From Paludibacteraceae bacterium (GTDB lineage: Bacteria; Bacteroidota; Bacteroidia; Bacteroidales; Paludibacteraceae), in assembly GCA_017550335.1 (NCBI GenBank), contig JAFZPM010000034.1:24970-88969 (forward strand): a DNA stretch of 64,000 nt, read 5' to 3'. The first letter of the stretch is position 1. Each line of letters begins with the position of its first letter. Shown in pieces: positions 10,341 through 18,931 of this stretch. The position numbers were made by a program, and so were the translations under genes. The notes under the pieces were generated by a model, which made no database searches, was not told the DNA's origin, and saw only the letters and a program-made list of their open reading frames with translations.

Positions 10341-10734
10341 TGAATTATTGTTTAAAGCGGGTCCTTAATTTATTTCAAACCCTTTGTTTCGATTTTTTTT
10401 GTCACTTCGGCGAATTTAGACTCACCTCAAGACATTTTTAGGCGCAAAGTTAACTCTTTCGTGTGAAAAATTCAATTTCAGACCATTAATAAGTGTGAAG
10501 AAATCACCCACAATCCACGCCATTACAAGCCAAAAGAGATGATGTCCTGCCATAATGATACATAAATGTTTGTATATCAATATATTATAAAAATATTCAA
10601 ATGAGAAATCGGAGGACAAGTTGGTATGATTGAAAAATAATACCCTCAAAATCATTGTCTTTCTCAAAAAAAACACTACATTTATAGAAGAAGAATTATA
10701 ATTAAACGAAGGTTGAATTAAAAAAATATTGCGT
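10341..10734. other. Intergenic region between divergent glnS and a secreted-protein gene
   Basis: A 394-bp AT-rich gap. It holds the minus-strand glnS promoter (10445-10475). An 84-codon minus-strand frame at 10422-10676 has no recognisable features, overlaps that promoter and is probably not a gene. I see no clear TAnnTTTG element for the plus-strand gene at 10735, nor any strong hairpin. Confidence 0.6.
10445..10475 (-). promoter_or_regulatory. Promoter of glnS
   Basis: On the minus strand the -7 box TAACTTTG (plus strand CAAAGTTA, 10445-10452) is preceded, after a 20-bp spacer, by TTG (plus strand CAA, 10473-10475). This fits the Bacteroidetes consensus TTTG-N19/20-TAnnTTTG. Confidence 0.6.
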
Positions 10735-11286
10735 ATGAGAAAATTTAGACTCCTTTTGCCTCTGTTGATGTGTATGGCCGTCTCCTCATGGGCAGCCGCA
10801 CCTGATTTTGAGATTCCTTCTAGTAGAACCTATGCGAATGCGGAGGAATGCAAGGCGGACAATGAATTGGCCGCTAAGACTTCCAGGTATTACTTTACTA
10901 CCCAATTCCCTGAAGATGTAGAGTATGCGTTATCAGCAATACGTTTCATAATGTCATGGGTCGAATACTCGGATGAGATATTGGTTTCTATATCTGAACA
11001 AACAACAGGCGCTTTAGTAAGCTGTAAAAATAAAGATTCTAGGACCATCCTATTTGGAACCTATGTTTGCGGATGTACCCTCTACAACCGGGACGTGAAA
11101 ACATCAAAGGAATTCACTTTCGACATGCATTACTACGCATTGGAAGCTACCCTGCGCTACTACGAGAAAAACAAGGGTTTTTTCGGAGAATGCCCAAAGA
11201 TGGATAAGATGCTGAAATCGCTGAAAAAAGGCAAACTGCGCAAGGAGCAGGAACGCCTCTTCGCCGTATCCTCCCCCGGCAAATAG
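10735..11286 (+). CDS. Secreted protein of unknown function
   Basis: A 183-residue protein. The ATG at 10735 is preferred over a TTG at 10729. It starts MRKFRLLLPLLMCMAVSSWAAAPDF, a clear Sec signal peptide with cleavage expected after AAA/AA. The mature part has YANAEECKADNELAAKTSRYYFTT, an alpha-helical middle (ALSAIRFIMSWVEY), a cysteine-rich strand pair (FGTYVCGCTLYN) and a basic, lysine-rich C-terminus. I do not recognise a family; similar small exported proteins are common in Bacteroidales. It stands alone, convergent with the PL11 lyase gene, with a shared bidirectional terminator. Confidence 0.75.
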   Translation: MRKFRLLLPLLMCMAVSSWAAAPDFEIPSSRTYANAEECKADNELAAKTSRYYFTTQFPEDVEYALSAIRFIMSWVEYSDEILVSISEQTTGALVSCKNKDSRTILFGTYVCGCTLYNRDVKTSKEFTFDMHYYALEATLRYYEKNKGFFGECPKMDKMLKSLKKGKLRKEQERLFAVSSPGK

Positions 11287-11313
11287 AATTTCACGTCACA
11301 AAATACAATAAGA

Positions 11314-11354
11314 AAACGGGTGCCGCTTCTCTACAAGAGCAGTGGCACCCGTTT
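11314..11354. terminator. Bidirectional rho-independent terminator
   Basis: AAACGGGTGCC (11314-11324) and GGCACCCGTTT (11344-11354) form a perfect 11-bp stem with a 19-nt loop. It lies between the converging genes ending at 11286 (+) and 11372 (-). A-runs and T-runs flank the stem on both sides, so it can serve both strands. Confidence 0.85.
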
Positions 11355-11371
11355 CATATCCATGGGAATCA

Positions 11372-13831
11372 TCACTTCACTATCAGGCTTTCCTGATGCC
11401 TCTTCCCATTCACCGTGACAATCAGAAGATAGGAGCCGCTCTCCAATGTGTTCCTGTCGATGAAGAAATGGGCCGGACCCTGCTCCATGAAGAACGAGCC
11501 ACTCTGCCTACGCACACCCGACATATCAACGACGACCCAATCAACCTGCTGTTTGGCAGGAAGATTTACCGTCACCTCCGCCGATTCCGCCATCGGATTC
11601 GGGCAGATGGACAAACAGCCATCCTCCGCCTCCACCAAGGAAACACCCGTTCCCTCGAGGATAGTGAACCGACCTGTCTTCTTCGCATCGCCACCCTCGC
11701 CTTTCGCGATGATGACATAATCATACTCGCCCGGTTCGTCACTCGCCACACCGCTGATGTAGACCGCGCCATTTTCAACCTTATAGTCGACGCCTGCCGG
11801 TAACCCTGTCACCTCGACGGAACTTGCGTTGTCGAATGTGTAATAGAATGGAACGATCTCCTCTCCTTGGGAAACCTCCTGGGAGGCCTCTCCTTCACCC
11901 TTTTTCACAAGGGAGGCGGGCTCCTTCATATGAGCCAGATTCCTATAATACTCCAACGGACTATAACCCAAATGAGGAGGCTGATTGTAACCGCAGTTCT
12001 GCCATGCTACCGCCATGTCATACACGTGGTCATCACGCAACCACGGCAACTTATAACGGCTTTCTGCGGTAGAGGAATAGATTGTCAGGAAATATTTGTT
12101 GTTGACCGATGTCCAGAAGATGGCCTCTTCACGCCAATCCCCCACTATGTCCGCTTGCAGGCACGGATTATATTTGGTGGCATTGTTCGTGTTGGCGGCA
12201 TACTCCACCTTCACACCATCCACATAGATATTATACCCGAAAGTGTGAAGGCGATCCCACGTCTTGCTCGCCATGTTCCACTTGTCCACATGTCCGCGGT
12301 CATAAGACTCCTCCAACAAATCACCATCCCAGAATATACGGTAATTGATGGAACTGCTCTTCGTGCTACCCGTATGCCATGCAGCGATGTTACGCCCTTT
12401 GCAAGTGAACAGATTTTCATCGCTCCACTCCATGCATTCCGCACCATCATACGTGCTGTCGCAATCCAAAGCAAGCCCGCGTCCGGTATCGCCACCCGTC
12501 TGATTCTTCGACGTCAACACCCTACCTGTCTTCGCATCCAACAATGCGCAATCGTATTTGGCGGTGGTCTCCTCCATGACCATAAAGTACTCAAGACCAT
12601 CGTTCGAAGGATCGAATTCGCCCAAGTGGGTGGCATCGCCATGCCCAAAGCCCGTGTTCCACAAAACGGAACCGTCATGGTCAAGGCATGCAGCGCCGAC
12701 GATGATCTCATCATAACCATCGTTGTCCACATCGCCACACGTGATACTATGGGCACCCTGCCCGTATATGCCTTGTCCGGGACGATCGGAAGTATGCTTC
12801 CAGAGATTGGACAACGTCTGTCCGTCCCACGTGTATGCCGCGGCGTACGAATAGGTGTAAATGCCTCGCGTGGTTACCGCGCACGGTTTAGGCTGACCAT
12901 TGACAGGCAGGAAAGCCACACAACCCTTCATCCAGTTTCCACGGTGTCCGTAGGTTGAACCGTCCGTATTGGTGCTTCTATCATCCCAATCCCTCTGAAT
13001 GTTGAAATATGGCCAATAATCGATTGTCGCCAACTCCTTGCCGTCCTTGCCGCTGAAGCAGGTAATCCACTCTTTTCCTCCGTCCGTGATAACACCGGAA
13101 CTATTGATGGAAGAGGCAGAATGGTTAGCACCCGCCGCCACACCTTTCGAAAGAAAATTGCCGGTTGCATCCTTCGAGCCTTGGGCTGTCTTAGCAATCA
13201 ACTCACCATACCCGTCCCCATCGAAATCGTAGCACAGGAACGTGAAACGGCAACCGGCCAACACATTGGGTCCTAGATTGATACGCCATAACAACGTACC
13301 GTCCAACTTCAGACAATCCAAAATTGGAGGAGCCGTAGCGGTTGCCAGCGCACCCGTACCGCCTTCCCAGCAAAGGATGATCTCCTGCTCCCCGTCACCG
13401 TCCATATCATAGGCGGAGCAGTCATACGGAGAATAGGTCACCACCGTTCCGTCAGGCAGACGGTATGTGCCTGGATGATTCAACTGGAGATGACGGAAAT
13501 GATCACCGTCGCATTTGACACCCTCTTGGGAATCAATCATTTCCCCCTCCTTGTTATAGACCTCCACCGAGAAGGTCGAGTTCGCATAGTTCTTGGAAAG
13601 CGTGGTGTTGGTACGGTCGGTGAAGGTATTCACCAACTGGCCATCCGCGAATAATTTGTAGGTGGTGGACTTCGGCGCATCCGTTCCCCGCATTCGCCAG
13701 CTGACGAACACATTGTCGTTCTTAACCGTTTGACATGCCCAAAGGCCTCGCGAAGAATCCGCCATGGAAGTGGAGGTGCTCGCCAGGAAAGCCAAAGTGC
13801 CAGACAATAATAGTGTGTAAATGTTTTTCAT
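11372..13831 (-). CDS. Rhamnogalacturonan lyase (polysaccharide lyase family 11) with T9SS sorting domain
   Basis: An 819-residue exported enzyme. I start at the ATG at 13831, giving MKNIYTLLLSGTLAFLAST as signal peptide. An N-terminal FN3-like domain (NDNVFVSWRMRGTD) is followed by a beta-propeller with repeated Ca-binding DxDxDG-type loops (DMDGDGEQEI, DFDGDGYGEL, DVDNDGYDEI) and the PL11 core (LLWRINLGPNVLAGCRF). PL11 enzymes cleave the rhamnose-galacturonate backbone of pectin rhamnogalacturonan I by beta-elimination. The C-terminus (ICPNPMAESAEVTV ... GSYLLIVTVNGKRHQESLIVK) is a type A T9SS cargo signal, suggesting surface display. No SusCD pair or other pectin genes lie nearby. It has its own promoter (13857-13886). 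Confidence 0.88.
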   Translation of the reverse strand: MKNIYTLLLSGTLAFLASTSTSMADSSRGLWACQTVKNDNVFVSWRMRGTDAPKSTTYKLFADGQLVNTFTDRTNTTLSKNYANSTFSVEVYNKEGEMIDSQEGVKCDGDHFRHLQLNHPGTYRLPDGTVVTYSPYDCSAYDMDGDGEQEIILCWEGGTGALATATAPPILDCLKLDGTLLWRINLGPNVLAGCRFTFLCYDFDGDGYGELIAKTAQGSKDATGNFLSKGVAAGANHSASSINSSGVITDGGKEWITCFSGKDGKELATIDYWPYFNIQRDWDDRSTNTDGSTYGHRGNWMKGCVAFLPVNGQPKPCAVTTRGIYTYSYAAAYTWDGQTLSNLWKHTSDRPGQGIYGQGAHSITCGDVDNDGYDEIIVGAACLDHDGSVLWNTGFGHGDATHLGEFDPSNDGLEYFMVMEETTAKYDCALLDAKTGRVLTSKNQTGGDTGRGLALDCDSTYDGAECMEWSDENLFTCKGRNIAAWHTGSTKSSSINYRIFWDGDLLEESYDRGHVDKWNMASKTWDRLHTFGYNIYVDGVKVEYAANTNNATKYNPCLQADIVGDWREEAIFWTSVNNKYFLTIYSSTAESRYKLPWLRDDHVYDMAVAWQNCGYNQPPHLGYSPLEYYRNLAHMKEPASLVKKGEGEASQEVSQGEEIVPFYYTFDNASSVEVTGLPAGVDYKVENGAVYISGVASDEPGEYDYVIIAKGEGGDAKKTGRFTILEGTGVSLVEAEDGCLSICPNPMAESAEVTVNLPAKQQVDWVVVDMSGVRRQSGSFFMEQGPAHFFIDRNTLESGSYLLIVTVNGKRHQESLIVK

Positions 13832-13856
13832 TTTGGTATGTGTTATGTTCCTGTCG

Positions 13857-13886
13857 CAAATATAATGAATTACTTTCAAAACCAAA
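13857..13886 (-). promoter_or_regulatory. Promoter of the PL11 lyase gene
   Basis: Minus-strand -7 box TATATTTG (plus strand CAAATATA, 13857-13864) and -33 TTTG (CAAA, 13883-13886) separated by 18 bp, 26 bp upstream of the chosen ATG. This supports the ATG at 13831 over the longer reading frame. Confidence 0.65.
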
Positions 13887-13964
13887 CAGAAAGACCCGAT
13901 ATTAAAAAACTGGTCCGGGTTCCATTCAGGAATCCGGACCAGCCATATTGAAACAGCCAATTCG

Positions 13965-15020
13965 CTATATATTCATCTTCCGCATCACATCATCAAGGTC
14001 CACATCGTAATACTCCTTCAGGACAGAGCGGACAGCCTCCTCGCTGTAATTTCCCTCCTCCTCTATGTGCTGCAACGCCTCCGGCATTTCAATCTCCTTA
14101 TTCCTAAGCAGATCCCCGTAATAGACATCCATGTCATTGAAACCCAGCTTCTTCTTATAGAAGAATTGTCTAAGCATGTTGATGTAGCAATCCGAACGCC
14201 ATGTGGAATGGAAATTCTCGTTGTAGCTCCAGCCAAGCTCCTCGATCTTCGTGATGACCTCCTCCTTCTTCCATTCGATATAGAAGAAAGGTTGGATCCG
14301 CACAGGGATGGATTTCTTCTTCGCTCCCTCCCATGACACGAAGTCCTGGAATTGGTAGTACAATGTTTTAAGCGAACTCAGGTAAGAAGGGTTTTTCAAC
14401 AATCTCTTACCATACCCGATCACCTTGTTCTTCGTATTGGAGGCTTTTCCTTCGCAAAGCAGGTCCACACGATAGTCCATCAACTCGAACGGAGTATCAC
14501 CCGTCAACAACAAAGGAATCCCCTGCTCACGCACGAACCGCGGGATCAATTTCTTAATTCCATAACGACAACCCGTGCAGAAAGTCGCGCACATGGCGAT
14601 ATCCGGCTTCTTCGCCCAGTTCTGAACACATTGTCTACCAGATGTGTTCAACACCTCGTTTTTTATATAATGGATATCCACCCCAAGCTTTCCCACGATC
14701 GTCTTGACGTTTTGCTTTGCCTGCGGTGTCATGAAATCATGCTCTATGGAGACCGCCAACACGTTCAGACCCAAGACCTCCTTCGCGAAATAGAGAAGGT
14801 ATGAACTATCCCTTCCGCCACTAATACCGACCACACAATCATATTTCCGATTCGGGTCACTCTGGGATAATATAGCGTCCACATCCCTTTTCAACGCTTC
14901 GAACCCCGGGTAATCATATTTCCCCTTATTTGTCATGCAATAATTACACACACCGTCCTCGTTAAAGGAGATATATGGATAATTATCTGGCAAATTACAT
15001 ATTTTACACCTTTTTACCAT
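13965..15020 (-). CDS. N-acetyl sugar amidotransferase-like ATP-PPase (WbpG/LegA-like)
   Basis: A 351-residue protein. ATG at 15020 is preferred over a TTG nine bases upstream. The N-terminus has a rubredoxin-like CKIC...CNYC pair of cysteine motifs, then the PP-loop GISGGRDSSYLLY that activates a carbonyl by adenylation, and CATFCTGCRYG in the middle. This arrangement matches the N-acetyl sugar amidotransferase family, which works with a HisH/HisF-like glutamine amidotransferase to make acetamidino-sugars for LPS, capsule or flagellin. No amidotransferase partner or sugar genes lie adjacent, so the substrate is open. It does not share a clear operon with neighbours. Confidence 0.75.
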   Translation of the reverse strand: MVKRCKICNLPDNYPYISFNEDGVCNYCMTNKGKYDYPGFEALKRDVDAILSQSDPNRKYDCVVGISGGRDSSYLLYFAKEVLGLNVLAVSIEHDFMTPQAKQNVKTIVGKLGVDIHYIKNEVLNTSGRQCVQNWAKKPDIAMCATFCTGCRYGIKKLIPRFVREQGIPLLLTGDTPFELMDYRVDLLCEGKASNTKNKVIGYGKRLLKNPSYLSSLKTLYYQFQDFVSWEGAKKKSIPVRIQPFFYIEWKKEEVITKIEELGWSYNENFHSTWRSDCYINMLRQFFYKKKLGFNDMDVYYGDLLRNKEIEMPEALQHIEEEGNYSEEAVRSVLKEYYDVDLDDVMRKMNI

Positions 15021-15534
15021 AATGAACAATTTTACATATTACCCTATAAATAAAAATGTCGCCATTTTACTTTATGAACGTAAATATACGAATAATTATT
15101 ACATGAAATCGAAAAAATAACCCACATCCAAAGGCAAAAACACCTTATACCAGATAATTTGGATAAACATTGTACACTACTTTTCCGTAAAATGTAAATT
15201 TCATGAAGAATATATAATAAAACATCATGCGATTAGACCGAAGAGAAAAACAGCCAATATCCCAAAAAAGTTTTTGCTCTCCACCCCCAAAAGATGCAGG
15301 ACCATGCATCCTCCACATCCCACCAGCCTTTCTGGACGGATCTAACATAGACACAGCGATCCGACTTCCGTGAAGGAATCCTAGACCTAAGCCCCAAAAA
15401 CGTACGATACGAATCCATTTCATAAAAAACCTAATCATTTATAATTATTCAAAATAAGATTATTATATTTGCAACGCATTCAGCCATTTATGAGTTTATG
15501 AATGTGGTTTTTATTGTAATAAAATACGATTTTT
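15021..15534. other. Intergenic region with a GC-richer structured block
   Basis: A 514-bp gap. The part from about 15290 to 15420 is clearly richer in G+C than its AT-rich flanks and contains short stems on either strand: GATGCA/TGCATC (15293-15310), CGGATC/GATCCG (15337-15363) and TTCC/GGAA (15366-15378). Overlapping minus-strand frames of 97 and 61 codons look non-coding. A small RNA is possible but I recognise no family. The plus-strand -7 box of the next gene is at 15464-15471. Confidence 0.4.
15464..15471 (+). promoter_or_regulatory. -7 box upstream of the lipoprotein gene at 15535
   Basis: TATATTTG matches TAnnTTTG exactly and lies 63 bp before the ATG. A convincing -33 TTTG at the normal distance is not visible, so the promoter is probable rather than certain. 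Confidence 0.5.
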
Positions 15535-16059
15535 ATGAAACGATTCTTTGCCCTATGGACGGCTGCGCTCATGTGCTTAGCCTTCTTTAATTCATGTGAG
15601 AAAGGCTATGATAGCACGGAGGTGGATCTTCCCCCTATACGCCTCGCCAGCGTGAATGGCGTGGAGTACCAACTCACCAACGCATCTTTCTCCAAGAAGT
15701 CAGGCGATATTTATTTCGAAGCCTCAACGGCCGACCTGAACCTAACCATCAAACTCATTGTGAAAGATGCCGAATGGGGTAAGGAATACGATCTCAACGA
15801 CGATAGCAACTGCGGGTCCAAATGCCTGCACATCCTCTTCTCCGACGTGAGCAAGGATAGCTACACCATCGGTACCATGGGTCCCAACCAACTGAATGTC
15901 CTCAAAGAATACTCAAACGAGATACGAGTAGTGGAAGACGCGAAGGCAAAAGTCAGCAAAAACAGTGACGGCACCTACTCGGTATCCGCGAACGCAGAAG
16001 GAGAAGGCCTTTCATTCCAAATGGATACAGATAACGTGACCCGAATATATCAGAACTAA
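15535..16059 (+). CDS. Small lipoprotein of unknown function
   Basis: A 174-residue protein beginning MKRFFALWTAALMCLAFFNSCEKG, a lipoprotein signal with acceptor cysteine at residue 21 (FNSC lipobox). The mature part is predicted mostly beta-strand (VNGVEYQLTNASFSKKSGDIYFEAS), with two close cysteines in DSNCGSKCLHILF and a C-terminus with alternating polar/hydrophobic residues. I do not recognise a domain. It is monocistronic, with a -7 box upstream and a strong terminator downstream. Confidence 0.75.
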   Translation: MKRFFALWTAALMCLAFFNSCEKGYDSTEVDLPPIRLASVNGVEYQLTNASFSKKSGDIYFEASTADLNLTIKLIVKDAEWGKEYDLNDDSNCGSKCLHILFSDVSKDSYTIGTMGPNQLNVLKEYSNEIRVVEDAKAKVSKNSDGTYSVSANAEGEGLSFQMDTDNVTRIYQN

Positions 16060-16093
16060 ACATTCGGTTCAACAAAACATATTTCTTGAACAC

Positions 16094-16124
16094 AAAGGGG
16101 GAAAGTCCATTTCCCCCTTTTTTT
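16094..16124 (+). terminator. Rho-independent terminator
   Basis: AAAGGGGGAAA (16094-16104) pairs with TTTCCCCCTTT (16110-16120), an 11-bp stem with a 5-nt loop that runs into a T tract. It ends the lipoprotein gene that stops at 16059. Confidence 0.9.
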
Positions 16125-16159
16125 GTATACGCTCCGATTTCGAAAAGCATTCCCATTTT

Positions 16160-16190
16160 GTTGCATTTCTGTTTTATTTTTTTATCTTTG
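16160..16190 (+). promoter_or_regulatory. Promoter of the lipoprotein gene at 16264
   Basis: -33 GTTG/TTG ending at 16163, a 19-bp spacer and the -7 box TATCTTTG (16183-16190) match the Bacteroidetes consensus. The ATG is 73 bp further on. Confidence 0.65.
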
Positions 16191-16263
16191 TATAAGGCTG
16201 CGCCATACATGGGAATCCATTGCGTGCGCCAACATACGAGTCACAAACTAATACGGAAAAGAT

Positions 16264-16752
16264 ATGAGACCTTTACACAAAAAAATAGCCGCCATTCTAT
16301 TGTCGGTAATCTCCATCGGTTGTTTCTCCTCATGTCAGGATGAGGAAGAGATGGAAGGGAGAATGCTCACGGGAGTATGTTGGGAAGGAGTATTGCCCGT
16401 CAAGGAATACTACGGACAGGAGAACTACTTCAGCAGGTTTTTCTTCTACGAGGAGAATGGCTACAAATACGGCTACGAGGAGTTTTACTACAAGGGCGTG
16501 TATGACCAGACATACGAGTTCGGCTGGTATTGGTTGGACGATGCCTGCAGCGTCGTAGCCCTCAATTATGGAGGCCGCTGGAAATCGGACATCTCCTGCA
16601 TCGACATCACCAAAGTCACAAACAACTATATCTACGGATATTACTACATTGACTTGGCAGACTATTGGGCATACAAGGAGGGCAACACCAACCTCCGGGG
16701 AGACAACTACATCGAGCTGAAGCATGTCGATGTCCCGAAACGGCAGGATTAG
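16264..16752 (+). CDS. Small lipoprotein of unknown function
   Basis: A 162-residue protein starting MRPLHKKIAAILLSVISIGCFSSCQDEEE, with a lipoprotein signal peptide and an SSC lipobox (cysteine 24) followed by acidic residues, as in many surface lipoproteins of this phylum. The mature domain is unusually rich in Tyr and Trp (NGYKYGYEEFYYKG, EFGWYWLDDACS, YIYGYYYIDLADYWAY) and looks like an all-beta fold; a lipocalin-like barrel is possible but unproven. It has its own promoter and ends just before the convergent metallopeptidase gene. Confidence 0.72.
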   Translation: MRPLHKKIAAILLSVISIGCFSSCQDEEEMEGRMLTGVCWEGVLPVKEYYGQENYFSRFFFYEENGYKYGYEEFYYKGVYDQTYEFGWYWLDDACSVVALNYGGRWKSDISCIDITKVTNNYIYGYYYIDLADYWAYKEGNTNLRGDNYIELKHVDVPKRQD

Positions 16753-16767
16753 AGGCCACAAGTACCG

Positions 16768-17526
16768 TCAGAAGCCAGGGCAGTAGCCACGGAGCTCCTT
16801 CCTGAGCGACTTTGCCTTGCCACCCGTGTACGAGTCCACAAGCGCCCAAAAACGATCACTGTGGTTCATCTCCACAGTATGGCATAACTCGTGAATTAGA
16901 ACGTAATCTATCAAATGTTGTGGAAGCCGCATCAGATATAAATTCAAACTGATGTGGCTTTCCCGTGTGCAGCTGCCCCAAATGGACCGCACATTCCGGA
17001 TACGGCAACTCACATACCGCAACCCGCACCTCTTCGCGATGAGCGAAAGCCTCTCCGGCAGAACCCGCTTAGCCTCAACCATCATGACCCGCTCTATGAC
17101 CTTCCGGATGAGCGTCTGGACATTTTCCGACCGTATGTCGACGCTCCTGGGACAAGAGATGGTAAGCACACCATCCTTCAGCGACGACTGGAAATGGACG
17201 CCCTCCACCCGCATGATACGGGCTATGAACGTCAGAGTCTTGTATTCACCGGATTCGTCAAAAAAGGTCTCCATGCTTTGTGACAGCCTTTCCTCGTTTT
17301 TCTTAAGCGCGGCTTTGACCCAATCCCTCTTCTTATCAAGAAAGACGAGCGCATCCTGCAAGGTACCCCTTCCGGGCACCACCAGCACAATTTTCCTCGG
17401 TTTTATCCTGATGGATACATATTTTGCCCTAGCGCTGTAGGAAACAGATACCTTTCCGATCCCTTCTACCTCTATCTCATCCTCCTTATAACCCATATCA
17501 TCCCCTAATGAATTCGTTAGAAACAT
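16768..17526 (-). CDS. YgjP/SprT-like zinc metallopeptidase (DUF45, M48-like)
   Basis: A 252-residue protein, or 242 if the internal ATG at 17496 (MGYKEDEIEV) is used. The zinc motif HELCH with the following NHSDRFWALVD (third ligand region HxxxFW) is characteristic of YgjP/DUF45 peptidases. Preceding it are the usual WGSCT and LNLYLMRLPQHLIDYVLIHE blocks. Family members are cytoplasmic and often linked to restriction or repair genes, but no substrate is established. The gene stands alone and diverges from tRNA-Phe. Confidence 0.85.
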   Translation of the reverse strand: MFLTNSLGDDMGYKEDEIEVEGIGKVSVSYSARAKYVSIRIKPRKIVLVVPGRGTLQDALVFLDKKRDWVKAALKKNEERLSQSMETFFDESGEYKTLTFIARIMRVEGVHFQSSLKDGVLTISCPRSVDIRSENVQTLIRKVIERVMMVEAKRVLPERLSLIAKRCGLRYVSCRIRNVRSIWGSCTRESHISLNLYLMRLPQHLIDYVLIHELCHTVEMNHSDRFWALVDSYTGGKAKSLRKELRGYCPGF

Positions 17527-17585
17527 GCAAATATAATTGATTATCAGCAGTATAAAAAATAATATTAAAAATTACCCCGAAAAAA

Positions 17586-17616
17586 TTTGCCACTTCGAGA
17601 AAAGTACCTACCTTTG
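17586..17616 (+). promoter_or_regulatory. Promoter of tRNA-Phe
   Basis: TTTG (17586-17589), 19 bp, TACCTTTG (17609-17616): a perfect match to the Bacteroidetes sigma-ABfr consensus, 20 bp before the tRNA 5' end. Confidence 0.85.
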
Positions 17617-17636
17617 CAGAGCAAAACAGAAAAGTT

Positions 17637-17709
17637 GGTGCCATAGCTCAGTTGGTAGAGCAAAGGACTGAAAATCCTTGTGTCCCCGGTTCGATTCCTG
17701 GTGGTACCA
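17637..17709 (+). tRNA. tRNA-Phe (anticodon GAA)
   Basis: A 73-nt cloverleaf. The acceptor stem GGTGCCA pairs with TGGTACC at 17702-17708, with A at 17709 as discriminator. The D-arm has AGCTCAGTTGGTAGAGC, the anticodon stem AAGGA/TCCTT encloses CTGAAAA with GAA at positions 34-36, and the T-loop is GGTTCGATTCC. The 3' CCA is not encoded and must be added by the nucleotidyltransferase, as is usual in this phylum. It decodes UUU and UUC. Confidence 0.97.
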
Positions 17710-17712
17710 CAC

Positions 17713-17747
17713 AAAAAGACTGATTCTGAAAAGAGTCAGTCTTTTTT
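17713..17747 (+). terminator. Terminator of tRNA-Phe
   Basis: AAAAAGACTGA (17713-17723) pairs with TCAGTC plus the start of a seven-base T run (17736-17747). It lies four bases after the tRNA. Confidence 0.85.
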
Positions 17748-17855
17748 GTTTTATACGACTAACGTCCGCCACATACACAAGATACAGGAGCATCACCCGA
17801 CCTGACAACCTCTCCTTCCGACTACTAAAGAGACATGATAAGCCACCACCATACA

Positions 17856-17893
17856 AAAAAAGAAAGCCACCCGATTGGATGGCTTTTCTTTTT
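17856..17893. terminator. Probable terminator of the DUF4384 operon
   Basis: An A-rich/AGAAAGCCA arm (to 17869) and TGGCTTTTCTTTTT (17880-17893) form a stem of about 13 bp with A and T tracts on both sides. It lies about 110 bp past the stop of the minus-strand gene at 18001, which it most likely terminates. Confidence 0.65.
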
Positions 17894-18000
17894 AAAAAAC
17901 GCAAATTAGAACTAAACTACAAATTTATAAGGAAAGCATTTCACAACGCCATTAAGTATAGTACAAAAAGCGTGCCAAACTCTCCTGAGAGGCAAATTTA

Positions 18001-18876
18001 TTATTTTACCTCAATTTTTTTACAATAAACACCAACTGGATAATTCGACGACTGAACCTTGGATGCGTCCGCCTTATCGAAGTATTTCATCACCTGACGG
18101 AGGTCGTATGGCACCTCTGTCGCAATGAGGATCAGATTGTCGATTCCGACTGGCTCGGAGAACTCCACCGGATAGGTCGTCAAGTCGATGGTGCAATTGC
18201 CTGGGATAAGCAAGTGGGACATCGTAGTGGCATCATCGATCGGCAGGCAGTCATACTTCTCGCCGTTCTTGTTGATGTCGAGGATATTCACGTACAACGG
18301 AGTGTCGCTGTTATTCTTGATTCTGAAGACAGCCTGGCTATCCAAGGCTACAACGCCCTCCAACTCTGCCTTGGTCCTTCTATCAAGGATGGAGAACGAG
18401 ATGGCATAGTCAGTCTTGGCATTGTTCATGGAACCTAACGGACTACCATTGTGCTTCGCCAAAATGGCCTTTGCGATATCATTCTCTATGATGTCTCCAC
18501 GATAGGTACAACCGGCGGCCTCATGGCTGATTCTGTCAGATCCACCATTGAAAAGGGACTTGGAGGCATGGGACACGAAATTAGACGCATAACTCTGCTT
18601 GCTCTTGTAGTTGGCGATCAGTTCGCTCACCTTCTGTCCGTTGTTTTGGGAGATGGAATAAATCTTCTCCGCCTTACGGTCGATAAAAGACAACGCCGAA
18701 TTATTGTCCACCCTAATCATATCGGACAGCTGGAGCGGATCCCTTTTCTGCAGAGCCACCCATTTGCCGTCCTTTTGTTTCTCCGCCTTTCCGATGACGG
18801 AGTAGACATAGATATCTTGTGCGCAGACGAGGCTAACCAGCATCGACAACAACGCTATCAAAAAACTTTTCTTCAT
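18001..18876 (-). CDS. Secreted FecR-like / DUF4384 protein, partner of the caspase gene
   Basis: A 291-residue protein with a signal peptide (MKKSFLIALLSMLVSLVCAQ). Residues about 21-90 resemble a FecR-like beta-domain (DIYVYSVIGKAEKQKDGKWVAL...IRVDNNSALSFID). The C-terminal part fits DUF4384: FRIKNNSDTPLYVNILDINKNGEKYDCLP, then LLIPGNCTIDL and VGIDNLILIATEVPYDLRQV. DUF4384 domains recur beside or fused to caspase-like peptidases in bacteria; their role is unknown. Last gene of the CHASE2-caspase-DUF4384 operon, 55 bp after the caspase gene. Probably periplasmic or exported. The family call is from motif memory. Confidence 0.75.
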   Translation of the reverse strand: MKKSFLIALLSMLVSLVCAQDIYVYSVIGKAEKQKDGKWVALQKRDPLQLSDMIRVDNNSALSFIDRKAEKIYSISQNNGQKVSELIANYKSKQSYASNFVSHASKSLFNGGSDRISHEAAGCTYRGDIIENDIAKAILAKHNGSPLGSMNNAKTDYAISFSILDRRTKAELEGVVALDSQAVFRIKNNSDTPLYVNILDINKNGEKYDCLPIDDATTMSHLLIPGNCTIDLTTYPVEFSEPVGIDNLILIATEVPYDLRQVMKYFDKADASKVQSSNYPVGVYCKKIEVK

Positions 18877-18931
18877 ATTAAACTCCTTTCTTGTTAATGT
18901 ATACTAATGTTAGTGCAAAACACATGCCATA

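Noticed and set aside
10422..10676. An 84-codon minus-strand frame in the glnS upstream gap
   Set aside because: It overlaps a good glnS promoter, starts in AT-rich DNA and has no recognisable features.
11867..12958. A 363-codon open frame on the plus strand
   Set aside because: Opposite the PL11 lyase with its DxDxDG repeats; no signal, motif or promoter supports it.
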